This document shows positions 1 to 10,825 of a DNA stretch of 64,000 bases, piece after piece. The stretch is from positions 62,001 to 126,000 of the forward strand of contig WEDG01004522.1 of the NCBI GenBank assembly GCA_017591395.1, in the 5' to 3' direction. The translations under genes were made by a program, and so were the position numbers. Below the pieces are notes generated by a model. That model did not search any database. It saw only the letters and a program-made list of their open reading frames with translations, and was not told the origin of the DNA. Numbering within the stretch: the stretch's first letter is position 1; each line of letters begins with the position of its first letter. The stretch is from Schistocephalus solidus. Its lineage: Eukaryota > Platyhelminthes > Cestoda > Diphyllobothriidea > Diphyllobothriidae.

Positions 1-265
1 TGCTGTGGAGCATACGGTAGAAATTGTCGAAATCAGTTGTCGAACTGTCGTGTGGGTGTGTTTGCCCTCGTCCTCTCTCATCTCCGGTCTTCTTGACACT
101 GTCTTGACACCGGGTCTAGGTAGGGAAGTGGAAAAGAGAGTGAGGTATCTGCAGTGTAAGTCTATTCTCACTATAATCTAGCGCAAATCACTGTCCCTGC
201 ACCATGATGTTGTGGAGCATACAGTGAACATCGTCGGATTACGACAGTCGAGCTGACGTGTGTGC
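1..265 (-). repeat. R1 repeat, 5'-module fragment
   Basis: Noncoding sequence that recurs at 440-650, 23520-23730, 31445-31640 (opposite strand) and 53980-54115. Shared landmarks are CTTCTTGACAC, GACACCGGG, a run like GAGAGTGAGGTA, the stretch ACTATAATCTA, and CACTGTCCCTGCACCA followed by a TGTGGAGCATACAGTG-like motif. That last motif occurs twice here, near 3-20 and 210-226, so the piece is partly tandem. No coding capacity is visible. Strand is assigned relative to the longest copy at 31445. Confidence 0.6.
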
Positions 266-439
266 CCCTAAACGGGCTGCATGAAGATGCGCTGGACAAT
301 CACGGGAACCAAATTAATGTAAGTCAGGCGTTATTAAAGATGCGGTCGCATAAAAAATACCGAACATGGGATGCGCGTGCCCAACATGGATACGCGTCGG
401 TGCAGGTTCATGCCGTACCCTGCTCTTCCACTCAGTGGT

Positions 440-650
440 AGATGCCTTATCTGCGCCCGACCCCACCTACGGTCTTCTTGAATTTATCTTGACACCGGGG
501 ACAGGCAGGTAAAGGGAGAGAGTGTGCGGTAGATGCAGTACAAGTCAACTATAACTTAAAACTAACTCATGCATAAGTCAACGTCCCTTCACCACCCTTC
601 TGTGGAATATACAGTGGAACTCGCTGGATTACGATGATCGAACTCATCGG
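440..650 (-). repeat. R1 repeat, 5'-module fragment
   Basis: Second partial copy of the same module, in the same orientation as the one at 1-265. It keeps GGTCTTCTTGA, TTGACACCGGGGACAGG, the GAGAGAGTG run and TGTGGAATATACAGTGGA. Spacing to the previous motif is about 390 bases, so the window start is a loose tandem of this module. It is noncoding. Confidence 0.55.
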
Positions 651-844
651 AACCTCTGATCGGAAATCGCAGAAGACAATCTATCAAAACTAGTTGAAGC
701 TTCTTTCTAACAAAGTGAATTTCAGCTTTTGTTGTCCTCGAAATAAAAGTACTGTGGTCATTCAGTTGAGTGAGTATTCCCACTATTGCTCTGGTATCTT
801 CGAATTCATGCATTGAGGTGAGTGCTCACCTTCCGGGTGTATGT

Positions 845-1085
845 ATAAGTACGAAGACTGGTCGATCGCCGGAACCATTTCCTTATTCATTTGAGCTCAG
901 TCGCCGCTTATATGCCCTTGATGTAGGGCAACGTATCCCATACTACACGTGTTGTTTCGGATTGGCTCCTCCTTGGACAAACACGTAGGCATTGGCTTAT
1001 TAATGCTACCGAACAGTCGTTCCGCCTAAAACTCAAATGAATAAGGAAATGGTTCCGGTCATAGCCCAGCCTCCTTCCTCTATAC
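845..1085. repeat. Inverted repeat with perfect 27-bp arms
   Basis: Bases 869-895 and 1032-1058 are perfect reverse complements (CCGGAACCATTTCC... against ...GGAAATGGTTCCGG). Similarity continues outward for about 25 more bases with mismatches. The 136-base spacer has no recognisable coding sequence. The transcript could fold into a long hairpin. The ORFs seen on both strands here are consequences of the repeat, not likely genes. Confidence 0.65.
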
Positions 1086-1207
1086 TTACTTCCGTTTTCA
1101 TCATATGGCACTTAAAACGGCACACTGGGTAGAAATATTTTTGTCTTCTCAGCTTCTCCTTCTTCTCCCCGCAGTCTTCTTAATCCTTTAGAAGACATTA
1201 AAATTTT

Positions 1208-1803
1208 TCAGAAATGAACAAGGCAAAGTTGAATAAATACGCGGTATTTATTGACGTCATGCAATTTCGTAACCTCAATATCGTGACCCAAGTGTTCAAT
1301 TACGAAGCACCTAGTGGATACTGGCTATACGGTGGACCCACTGACTGCATTTAAGCTCGCACTTCGGGCGACTACTGGACGTCTCCTGCGCTTTGCAGAG
1401 GCCGCTGCAATACGGAGAAGAAAACCAGAACTCTGTAAGCAGCTGGATCATGTGATCAACCTCGCACTGCCGTTATAACGATCACTAATTATGCCCCCTG
1501 CTGTCTCCCTCATTCCTCTCCCGGCATGACTAACTGCTGTCACACTTGACATGTTCTCACTGCAATCTGAACTGGCTTGCTTAGTTGAATCCCCCCCTCC
1601 CCCTTCACCATGCGCACCCACATATCAGATCAACATTTCACTGCTTTGTCTACCAATAACGTTTCATCTTTTTAGGTCTACGTTTAATTGGTCAGTTTAC
1701 TTCGTCTTTTTACTAGGCAATGAACGTACGCAGTTGAATAAGAGGTCATGAAATTGAATGACGTCAATAAATTCTGCGTATTTCTTCACCTTTGCCTTAT
1801 TCA
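1208..1803 (+). mobile_element. Penelope-like element remnant bracketed by inverted repeats
   Basis: An imperfect inverted repeat of about 62 bp flanks this segment: left arm 1208-1275, right arm 1741-1803. Both share the core TTATTGACGTCAT or its complement and a GAATAAG/GGCAAAG edge. Between them lies the C-terminal end of a Penelope-like ORF (1347-1478). The flanking repeat differs in sequence from the one around the PLE at 6460-8120, so this may be a different PLE subfamily. Confidence 0.5.
1347..1478 (+). pseudogene. Penelope-like ORF, C-terminal fragment
   Basis: A 43-codon open stretch ending in TAA reads AFKLALRATTGRLL, then FAEAAAIRRRKPELCKQ. This matches the last part of the GIY-YIG nuclease region of the PLE at 6643-7998, which has LLATAEAAAIRLRKPVLCAQ at the same place. 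Only the tail of the protein is present. The reverse transcriptase and the GIY-YIG catalytic motifs are missing upstream. The upstream frame does not continue recognisably, so it is a dead fragment. The AAAIR-RKP-LC match is what supports the call. Confidence 0.6.
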
Positions 1804-1839
1804 AATTTATTCCGGGAAAAAAGTGTTTCATTTTTCAGA

Positions 1840-4265
1840 TAGTCAATCTTGTATAATACGACTGTTGACCCCTTATTGTCAGTATTCAGTCTCCGAAAGA
1901 CGTTTCATTCTGCATTAGAATGGCCATGGGGACCGTGCAGCCAAGAATTTATATGCTGCGTCTGGTCGGATTACGAGATACCTGTGTGGATTGATTTGAC
2001 AAAAGTCCATTTTTGACAAAGCAGACGTCTAGAATGTCAATGCATCCATCATTTTGGTAAAAACTGGTCTGCGTCAGCCGTTTGGAGGATTTAGCTGTTT
2101 TGCTGCGAAGGGTTTTCGATTTTATGAATTCCGCTCATAGCACCATATGCTGTTACATTCACATTTTCAGCCCGATTGTCCGAAAATCTGGCAGTTTCGG
2201 AGAACGAAGGACCGCTTGTAGAGAGGCAAATTTTTGTAAACGCAACTGTTGCCAACTAAATGATTTCAGAAAAAACGGTAGGTGATTACAAACAAGAATG
2301 ACGGGACTGATGCCAGGGCAGCGAAAATGATGAACATCTGGGCCACAGTAGGATACATTTAAGCCTTCAAAAATACAAAATAACTGCTCGAGGAATCGAC
2401 CGTTCTTAAAACTTTTTAACAGAACAATGAGAAGTTGAACCATATTTTAGGTGACTTACTGCCAATTTTATATCTGTATGCTTTCACAAACATGAAATGT
2501 AATTGTCGAAGACGGAGCTCCCCAAGGAAGGCCACAGAGGCTGTGTTCCTTTTCAACCGAAAAATCTCTAATAAGTCAGTTCTTGGAAAAATGCATTGCT
2601 GCGATATTTCGTTGACAGCTGTTCACATCACTCGCCTTGTTTAAAGCAAAGTCGGGGAAACACCGTATCACTTTGTCCGCTTCTGTAATTTCCGGATAAA
2701 TTTTCTTGTGCAAATGAGATATCTGTATTTTTTATTTTTGTGGAACATTTTTTTGGCATGTTTGTTTAATTTTGAGCTCCATTTTATGACCATGAATGCA
2801 TTGGAGAGTAAGCATATAAATTTTAAAACATTGCTAACATATATAGCGCCTTGCACGTGCCTTTTCCAAATAGAATATAAACAGATACTTGCATGCACCA
2901 AAAGCACCGCTTCACGCTGAAAAGTAGTAGGTATACTTGACCACATTATCTCGCATCTGCCCACAACCTATTTCAATCATTTGTAAGAGTTTTGCATACA
3001 GCTCTCACTTGGAGCGCGAATTCACTACCTTCTTAAATACGGTTATCTTCAGGATTCTTTTCATTCTTTTAGGAAAACCGAAGATCAAAAGTCGAGTAGT
3101 CATCGTTGAAAAAGGGGGACAAATATAGTATAAAGGAGGATGGATAAGTAGACCAAGAGTTGCAAAAAGAAAACTATGGAAATCATATGAGTAGCGAGGA
3201 GGGCTTGGGATTCGGTGGAGCGGAAGAGGAGAGAATTTGACAGTAGTTTAAGTGACTAGTAAGTTTCTTCATCAGTTTGGGAGGTTGGAAGAAATTGATG
3301 GCGGAAAAAGGAGCACAGCGGAGAGGTTGGGAAGGACAACGGCCGGTGGGCTTAAAAGAAGTGAACCAAGGCATAGACACATCATTTACGCGCGAAAGGT
3401 CGTATGGTCAACAGTATTATTTATGATAATCGGGATTGGAATAGACCCTGGAACGTGGAAATCGCCCGTGTGGAGGCAATTAGTCTTGACCTTTACCATC
3501 TGGGCGGCTTCTTTGGAATCCTTACTGATGCACACATATATTTTTCCAGTCCATTTGTTTGTCTGGCCTGGCTGTGTGTGGATGTAGTAGCAATGTTCTA
3601 TGTGTGTCGCTCTGTAACATCTTATTATGTAGGTTGCGCGGAGGTAGCGGAATGAGCTGCTGAGAATTGTTGTGAAACGGTGGGGCCTCCAAAGTTCACA
3701 TTCTATAGACGTCGAGCGCAATATGAATGCAAGTATGGGATTTACCTTGTACCGAAATCTTATTGAATATTCAAAACAAACCACTGATGTTCTGAGATAA
3801 TTGAATTAAAATTTCCGGCCTGCATAATGAAGGTTCGCCGTTACAATGTAGCCCTATTATGATAAACATATTAAAAGATTATGAGATACTCCATAAGTCA
3901 CTCTATTATTTAGAATTGTAATTATGTTTCTGTAATTTTTGAAAATTATTGTTGATTTAAAAAAAATGTTCCTTTGACATTTCAGTAGATTAAGAATGGA
4001 ACATGCACGAAGGGAAATCAGGTAAAAGTCGCTTAATATTATTTTGAAGGTTAGGCTTCGATTATTTTCACGCACGGAACATATATGCGCTAGTTGACAG
4101 ACAGTGATCCCTTCACAAAACCAGTAAACGTTATTTGCTCATGATTTACTACATGACGGGGATTACGTTCAATACGTAAATTACTAAATACTGATTGTCC
4201 ACTTGCAGAAGTTCCCACTGGCTTGGGATCGCATGTATTTTGTCGCAGATCATACAAACAAATCG
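1840..4265. other. No gene recognised
   Basis: AT-rich sequence with only short overlapping ORFs on both strands. The longest is 132 codons on the minus strand at 3386-3784, with no motif I recognise. I see no convincing exon structure. It may hold decayed repeats. Confidence 0.5.
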
Positions 4266-4267
4266 GA

Positions 4268-4360
4268 ATATTCAAAAGAAAATTTGGAGAGCATACGTTT
4301 GTTTTTGATAAATACTTACCATTTATGTCGTTATGTAAGCAAGTACAATATGCGGATAAT
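4268..4360 (-). repeat. Solo PLE terminal repeat with eroded hammerhead
   Basis: This stretch aligns over about 90 bases with the end of the PLE at 6432-6520. It shares ATATTCAAAAGA, AATTTGG, GAGCATACGTT and GATAAAT, then an AT-rich part ending near TGCGGATA. The segment equal to the ribozyme core CTGATGAG is mutated here. No PLE coding sequence adjoins it, so it looks like a solo, decayed terminal repeat. Confidence 0.6.
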
Positions 4361-4364
4361 AATG

Positions 4365-6430
4365 ATCAAATTATATAATTAAGCTTTAATAAAGCATTAA
4401 GGCAGACAATGTATTTACCTACATGGATCAGGGGAGATTAAGTTCATCTGAGTCCAAATATCGCGGTGAATAAGCATAGTTATATATTTTTTAGGCAGGA
4501 CGATCCGAGGCACGACGATCCGAGGCACTACGCCACTTCTAGTCACGGGTTGGTGCTATGTAGAATATCACTGAGTAACCCGGTCATACGTCTTAAAGAA
4601 GAACAAAATAGAATACCATTTACGGCGTTAAATGTTTCAAACTTATGCATGCTCTGCAGCTGGGAATAGGCTTACGAGGAAGCAGCTGCCTACAGACGAT
4701 AAGGCAGATTTATGAATATCTCATAAGATCATAAATTTAGACATACATTGGTTTCCAAGTTTGTCTTACGCAAATGAATTAGACTTTGTTCATTAGTGCT
4801 GTATTAAAGATCCGATGTACGTTTAGAGGTCAACTAATATTCAGGAGCCTAAAGACAACATTATGGAAAACGTAATGGCACTGGCGTCCGACGAGTCCAT
4901 TTGATGCAAAAGCGGAGATATTCAGGTAAAAGTTTTAATAATAATGGGAATCTCCAATTTTTCATTACAATAGAATAAATAGAAATTTAAAAAAGGCTGT
5001 AACCATTTTTAAACAGTAAAGCATCATGCACGAACCAGCTTTCACTATGTTCTGAGTTCTGAAAAACACCTTCTTGCACATTGTGGGAGAGGATGTATAA
5101 AGGTAAGCCGAGAATTAAATATAGAAAGGAAATGTACATTTTAAAAGGATACTGAGGAGATTGTAGCACGTTTGGCATCTTTTTCATCAAATAACTACGC
5201 ATGCTCCGCAATTCCTCTGTGAAAACCATTTAGAGCAAAGTTATCGTCAGCACAGAAAACTGAAACTAGAATAGTCATCCGTATTCGATTTTTTCTCATC
5301 TATTATTATCTGACCTTTGCGCACGTGGACAAATGTTGCGCCTTCTTCAAGATAAATATCAAGGATTTTTAAATGGAAAAATAAAAAAATGGAAAAAAAT
5401 AATTCTTTTCAGGGAAACTGAAGAAAGGCTGTTTGTACGGTAATGTATTTATGAAGCTGGTCCGTATAATGAAAATTTGGAAGTTATCAATAATTTAGTG
5501 AAAGTATATCTATATTTTCAGCAAAACCTGCAAAAACGTATGCGTCATTGTTTGTAATGGAAATGTGTACTATTAAACTGAGTAATTTTTCCACCGTGAT
5601 GTTTTTTACTAACGAGAGGACTTCCAGCAAATGTTAGACTTGAGATAGCGTTCTAAGCTTATCACTTATGCAATCTTGCCTTTTAACCTCTAAGTATGGC
5701 CATATAATAAAATATTTTTACTGGTTCTTCGCAAGATGCTGTGCGCAACTTACCTCAAGCTAATTGCTATGAACGCATTCGTTTTTATTGTTCCAGTTGA
5801 CAACCTGCGGCGTACTCTCATTTAAACTGATAACTCCTAATTTTTTATTATCATGGTCCGAAAAACAAGTTAATTTATTGCGTATTAAAAGAAATGTTTA
5901 AACTCGGCCGTTCCAACACTCGCGCAAAAGTTATGAATTTACCACGTATGTATATCCACGTGTAAAAAGCCCTCCACATATAGTTTGCGGTCGTATACAA
6001 AAGACCCACACCCTTCTTCCTCCTAAATATCTGAACAAATTTGCACGATGCCAGATGTGAGGGCTAACGCAGATGCAACGGCTCTGTTCACGGTCCTGGA
6101 GAACCAGCTTTGAAACTTGTACTGTGATAGAAGGTCGCTATTAATGCACAACCACCGACGGTTACAGTTATAAAGCTGATTAGGCAAAGAGCTTGGCAAA
6201 GCTGCTGGCATCCGTCAGTAATTTGAAAATAGTCCTGACACCTTCATGCCGGCAGTGGACTGAACCGTAACTTTTACTGCGAATCTGTAATTAGGGAATC
6301 CAAGTAAAACTTAACTTTTTCCCTTTCAGACTTTATACGATCAATATTTTACATCTAAATAGCAAATAAGATAGTTATCATAAACTTAATACGTGAGAAA
6401 AAATCAAATGAGTTATACCTCGTGACGTAA
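4365..6430. other. No gene recognised
   Basis: About 2 kb of AT-rich sequence with ORFs under 82 codons and frequent stops in every frame. There is a short duplicated motif (GATCCGAGGCACGAC) near 4501-4530. I see no known protein motif, RNA gene or repeat boundary. Confidence 0.5.
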
Positions 6431-6444
6431 ATATATTCAAAAGA

Positions 6445-6495
6445 CAATTTGGCGAGCATACGTTAGCTTTCGATAAATTCTCATCAGGCCTTTAC
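6445..6495 (-). ncRNA. Hammerhead ribozyme in PLE-1 terminal repeat
   Basis: On the minus strand this segment has every conserved hammerhead core base: CTGATGAG (6480-6487), GAAA (6468-6471), and a GC / 8-base loop / GC helix followed by T-C, where cleavage would fall (between 6454 and 6453). Stem I is GGC just before CTGATGAG pairing with GCC just after the cleavage site. Stem III is two GC pairs plus A-T. Stem II is weak (G-C and A-T, with a 5-base loop). Hammerheads of this minimal type are known in PLE terminal repeats. Self-cleavage is inferred from the core, not shown. Confidence 0.75.
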
Positions 6496-6581
6496 ATTTA
6501 TATCACTGTGTCAATAAGTCAAATATGCGTGTAAGTAAAACAAATTGTACGGTTGTCAGGGGTGGAGGGAGGGGATAAAAC
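6460..6581 (-). repeat. PLE-1 terminal repeat, 3' side
   Basis: A 122-bp arm that is nearly a perfect reverse complement of 7999-8120. It starts with ACGTTAGCTTTCGATAAATT and ends in a G-rich stretch before GGGGATAAAAC. On the element's coding (minus) strand it lies downstream of the ORF and contains the hammerhead core. The similarity to the solo copy at 4268 continues outward to about 6432. Confidence 0.85.
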
Positions 6582-6642
6582 AAAAATTGCGGTCCGTTTT
6601 CTGATTATGGTCAGAGGAATGGTGGCCGCCGGAACAGAGTAA

Positions 6643-7998
6643 TTAGATGCGGGCGGCTAAATTGGTGGCTTTCGGCCACGGTAATTGCGGTGCCTGTATA
6701 AAGTTCTTTTGAGCGCACAGGACCGGTTTGCGTAGCCTGATTGCCGCTGCTTCTGCCGTAGCCAACAGACGCTGTCCAAGGAATTTTGAATAGGTTGAGG
6801 GGACCTTGTAAATTACCCGGAATGCCTCTTTGGCATTTACACAATGGCCTGTGTCTACCACATGTGCGAGGATAGAGCTGTTTATGTTCCTTATCTGTCC
6901 CTTTCCTAACCATGCTGGAAGGTGTTCTCGTACTCTTTTTGGACAAACGCCGACTCGTGCGACCAATATATTCTGCTCCACAGGAGCAAGTGAAAGAATA
7001 AATGCACATTGAGGTGGTCTGGGCTGGCAGTTTGTCCTTGCCCCCTCCGTAAAGGATGGGAGAAGTCGAGAAAAGTACATGGGCATCAGCTGCTGGAAAG
7101 GTGCTTGACACAGCTTGGCTTAGGTGCCTTCGTAGGAGTTCACTTGCTGCATCCCCTTGAAATGGAACCCTGATGAATAGTTGTTTCTTGTTTGCTGTTA
7201 ACAACGGCAGCTTCGGAGGTCTTTCGGTCATATTCTTAGCAATAAATCTATCTGGATATCCATTCTGTCGAAAAGTGCTTTCTACAACCTTAAGCTCTTC
7301 GTCAATGCTATCGGCCGAGCAGATCCTTTCGCCCTTTGTGTCAGACAGCGCACTAAATTACGCTTAAAGTTCAGCGGTACAAAACTCCCAAAGTGGGTGT
7401 ATTGTCCGGACCATGTCTTCTTACGATAGACACTACGTCGAATACTTCCGTCAGGCCTTCTTCTCAGAAGCACGTCCAGGAAAGGGAGCGATCCAGATTG
7501 TTCCTCTTCCAGTGTAAATATTATTGACTTGTGCGCCTGATTCATGGTATCCATTACAGCTGAAATGTCCGTTTGTTCAGATGCAATCGCAAAGATATCA
7601 TCCACGTAGCGCCCATAATATTTTAAACGATTTCTCTGCGGACGAAGCTGTAAAGTTTCTAGCTTGCCCATGAAAATATTCGCCAGAAGTGGACCAAGGG
7701 GTGAGCCCATAGCTACTCCATCTATCTGTCTGTACAAGGTGTTGTTAAATAGGAACTGTACGTTCAAGGTACATTTTAATAATAGTTCCTTGAGCGCATT
7801 CACTGGTATTCCTATATCTTGTTGGCTGGAAGTAATGAATTCACAGATAAAGTTGACTGTCTCCGTGACTGGCACATTCGTAAAAAGAGACGAGGCATCC
7901 AGTGAAAACATCGTCATGCCGTTCAGGTCGAAGTCTTTCACGCATTCAACGAACTCAAAAGTATCTCGGTAGCTAAGTGGCGCTAGCTGATCCTGTAT
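6643..7998 (-). pseudogene. PLE reverse transcriptase / GIY-YIG endonuclease, 5'-truncated, two frameshifts
   Basis: Three overlapping frames join into one protein. Frame 1 (7998 to about 7326) is the RT palm: SLDASSLFTNVP, GVAMGSPLGP, catalytic YVDD at 7597-7608, then LPFLDVLL. Frame 2 (to about 6940) has FIRVPFQGD and the nuclease start CIYSFTC with EYIGRTSRRL. Frame 3 (to the stop at 6643) has VREHLPAW, NINSSILAHVVDTGH and AEAAAIRLRKP. The shifts fall at a GG pair (7325-7326, one base short) and a five-T run (6936-6940, one base extra). The N-terminal region, roughly the first third of a normal PLE ORF, is absent. The motifs are otherwise well kept, so the copy is young or the indels are sequencing errors. 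Confidence 0.85.
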
Positions 7999-8120
7999 GT
8001 TTTATCCCCCTCCCCCCACCCTGACAACCGTACAATTTGTTTTACTTACCCGCATATTTGACTTATTGACACAGTGATATAAATGTAAAGGCCTGATGAG
8101 AATTTATCGAAAGCTAACGT
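7999..8120 (+). repeat. PLE-1 terminal repeat, inverted copy at 5' side
   Basis: Reverse-complement partner of 6460-6581. It has the hammerhead core CTGATGAG and GAAA on the plus strand (about 8092-8113), but the match stops at ...GCTAACGT, inside loop III. The second strand of stem III and the cleavage site are missing. This copy therefore should not cleave. It abuts the truncated RT frame directly. Confidence 0.8.
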
Positions 8121-8124
8121 AAAG

Positions 8125-8800
8125 ATATCTTTGAAAAAAGCGCTAGCTACATGTTAAATGTTCACAGGCATTTTTCTTCTGAATTTTAGGGATGGGGTTG
8201 GGCTGATTAGTAGATTTCTATGAATTAACTATGGCTCTTTATATTACTTCAGTTATTTGATACAATCTGACATTTTTGCTAAAATAAACAGAACGAAAAC
8301 CGATAAAAGTCTATGGGACAAGATATATTATGCACAGCCAATACATCATTTTTCTATTTCCTGCTGAACCAAGGCAACTAAAATAGTCCATTCTAACTTC
8401 TAAGTCGTCATCAGCCAGCCACGCATCAACCCGAATTCAGGATAATCTGATGCTGGACCCTTTGCTGTAGGGGACCAAGAAATTAACCTAAAACATTCTA
8501 ACGTCCCTTAGCGATATTCTAAAAGAAGCTGTGCACTTTTCCAAAATTGATAATTACAGTCTCTTTCCACCAACTGAACCTCCCTTACTAACCAATTATT
8601 TCTAACCTGTCTGCGCATGAGGGCCGCTGACAGAGCTCCAAGGATGAGTATATTCGTCTGATGGAGTAGCAGCTCCGCTTAAATATATCATTTCCTGCAG
8701 TGAACGGCAAGTGCCAAAGATGCCACGCTATTCTCAGGAAGATATTTTGTTTAAACTAAGCCATTTCAACATTGTGGAAATTGTTTTCTAAAGAAGTCAG
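8125..8800. other. No gene recognised
   Basis: About 680 bases with no ORF of note and no repeat I can match elsewhere in the window. Confidence 0.5.
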
Positions 8801-8804
8801 AAGT

Positions 8805-8890
8805 AAGTGGCGAGCACACGTCTGCTTTCAGTAAATAGTTGTCATGACTATACATTTAAAGTGGATTTGCTAACTCATTAAATCTGATGA
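8805..8890 (-). repeat. Solo PLE terminal repeat with decayed hammerhead
   Basis: Reading the minus strand, GAAAGC, an 8-base loop, GCTC and GCC are kept: stem III, the cleavage triplet and the start of stem I. The core that should be CTGATGAG has become CATGACAA. Orientation matches the 3' repeat of PLE-1. No PLE coding sequence adjoins it. The ribozyme is almost certainly inactive. Confidence 0.55.
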
Positions 8891-8894
8891 ATTT

Positions 8895-10425
8895 CACAAG
8901 ATACTCCTTGTTACGCAAAAGCCACTCAAGCTGCGCCCACCAAAGTATTACAGTAGTGTAGTAACGACCGTTCGATTGCTTAATTTGGATTACCAAATGA
9001 GTTTAACTAATAAAACAGGAATTTATTTGTACTGAAAACATGAAGTTTCGAAAATGAATACTACAAATAACTGAAATAAGGCCAGTTATGAAGGTGCAGA
9101 CAGAAGGAAGCACACGAAAAAGGGAAAATAATGAAAAATAGTAAAAGCTTACAAAAATGCAATATTTTTACAGTCTATTTGCATTTAGAATAACGTAACC
9201 TCTGTCAGCTACGGAGGTAACCGGGTTTTCAATATGGTTTGCTCAATTTGATTACGTAGTATAAAATCTAATTTTTGAATGGAAATACTCTTTTTAGCCT
9301 TTAGCCACTTTTGATAATTGGAAAATATTTTTGATAGGATTAAGATCCAGGCTGTTGACAAGAATAAAATTCATTGGAAAACACATAGGGAGAGGGTGGC
9401 TGTCATTCAAAACGTTGGATAATATTTGCAATTGTTATTAGAATCATACTTTATTACAGCGATGAAGAGTGAGCTTATCGTATAGGATTTTGGCATTCAT
9501 TCTGCATCGCAGAAGTAAATACTCTTCCAGAATGAAGGCCTACAGGCATTGTCGTCCTTAGAAAATGAAAACGTTCTATAATAATTTTCCTACTTAAAGG
9601 TGGCCTGATCGTGGCCTTTTGATGGTGAAATTAAAATTCCTGTATTCCTTTCCTAACTGTGTTCATAGAAAACATCGGTAGCTGTCACCTGGTAGCGGTT
9701 TTAATGGGTATATAATAATACATTGTAGTGGATTACAGAAAAAATCATTGTTTTGCTTTCTTGTGGACCGCTTGGATCCACTCTACTTCTTTCTGAATAT
9801 GGTTCTATCATTAATAACGTAATAGTGACATTACTACTATTAACAGTACTTGACAACGACTCACGTGGCACTCCTACATCTACTAATTGCCACATCCGTT
9901 CGTAGTCCACTGAATACGGGATCTGTCTGGGCATCTTTAACATGCACTGCAGCAAAGAAAATATGCAGCACGCAACCGTTGCTCCATATACATTTTTTAC
10001 ACCTAATTCGCGGTTTGGTGAAATAAATTACATTCAAGCCAAGTTATTACTGTGTTTATGGCACAAAACACCATATAGATTAAAACCCTAATTTTCAAAC
10101 CAAATCGAAAAGGATACCATTTATCATACCTGGCTTCGTCTGATTTATATGGCAGTAAAATCCAATTTTCGTTACCAGAAGGGATTTATTTAAAATCCAT
10201 CCCGCTTATATTAATTTAAGCTTATAGCAAAACACGCAGAAACAAGTGGTTTGGATGTGTAATTTTCAGTAGGGCTGAACGTACTTGAATTTCAACAAAT
10301 GTTCGACCTTATGCAACTCTTCCCTGTTTTTCGTTCATAAAACAGAGTTCAAATGTCCTCACCTTTAGTTAGTAACATTTTGTGCCGCTAATCAATTTAA
10401 CAAAAAAAATAATCAATCAAAATGT
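8895..10425. other. No gene recognised
   Basis: AT-rich, with ORFs under 90 codons and no recognisable motif. It could include decayed sequence of the neighbouring PLE copies, but I cannot align it. Confidence 0.45.
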
Positions 10426-10659
10426 ATGCCATATAACCCACTCAAATTAGGATGCTGATCATTCAGAAGTTGGGTCATCTATTGTGCATGCTGTGTTAGT
10501 CAAAACATGCAAGTTATTTAAAATATCGAGTTAGGCTAATCTTTTTGCGTAAGCAGGAGGTAGGAAATGGGGAGGATAGCTGGAGACGGGCAGTGTCATC
10601 TCGTTGGTGTAGGCATGGGAAGTGAGATTGAGAGGGGGCTCAGAAATTTGCATGCGTTT

Positions 10660-10740
10660 AGTGGCATAATCAGTTTTCAGCATAGAAGACTGACTTGTGT
10701 AACCTGATTACGGTTACAGCTGTTGTTTTCAGTAAAATGC
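10660..10740 (-). pseudogene. PLE ORF C-terminal scrap, inverted
   Basis: The minus strand reads RSILLKTTAVTVIRLHKSVF, aligning with the PLE C-terminal run RLLATAEAAAIRLRKPVLC in PLE-1. It points away from the RT relic that begins at about 10826 on the plus strand. I interpret it as part of the inverted 3' end of PLE-2. Confidence 0.45.
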
Positions 10741-10825
10741 TTCGCTGGTTCCAAACGATGTCCAAAATTAACCATACTTCAGAAGTGGTGCTGCTTACGG
10801 AATGCTGACGTTTTTTAGAGGTTTG

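Larger units (their letters stand above)
6432..8120 (-). mobile_element. Penelope-like retroelement, best copy (PLE-1)
   Basis: A Penelope-like element on the minus strand: reverse transcriptase, then GIY-YIG endonuclease, ending about 60 bases before a terminal repeat with a hammerhead ribozyme. PLEs copy themselves by target-primed reverse transcription using the GIY-YIG nuclease. The 5' part of the ORF is missing. The RT reading frame runs open right up to base 7998, where an inverted copy of the 3' terminal repeat begins (7999-8120). This is the known habit of PLEs of carrying partial copies bounded by terminal repeats in inverted orientation. The ORF carries two single-base homopolymer frameshifts. 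Confidence 0.85.

Noticed and set aside
3386..3784. 132-codon minus-strand ORF as a host gene
   Set aside because: No motif, no splice or repeat support, and overlapping ORFs on the other strand.
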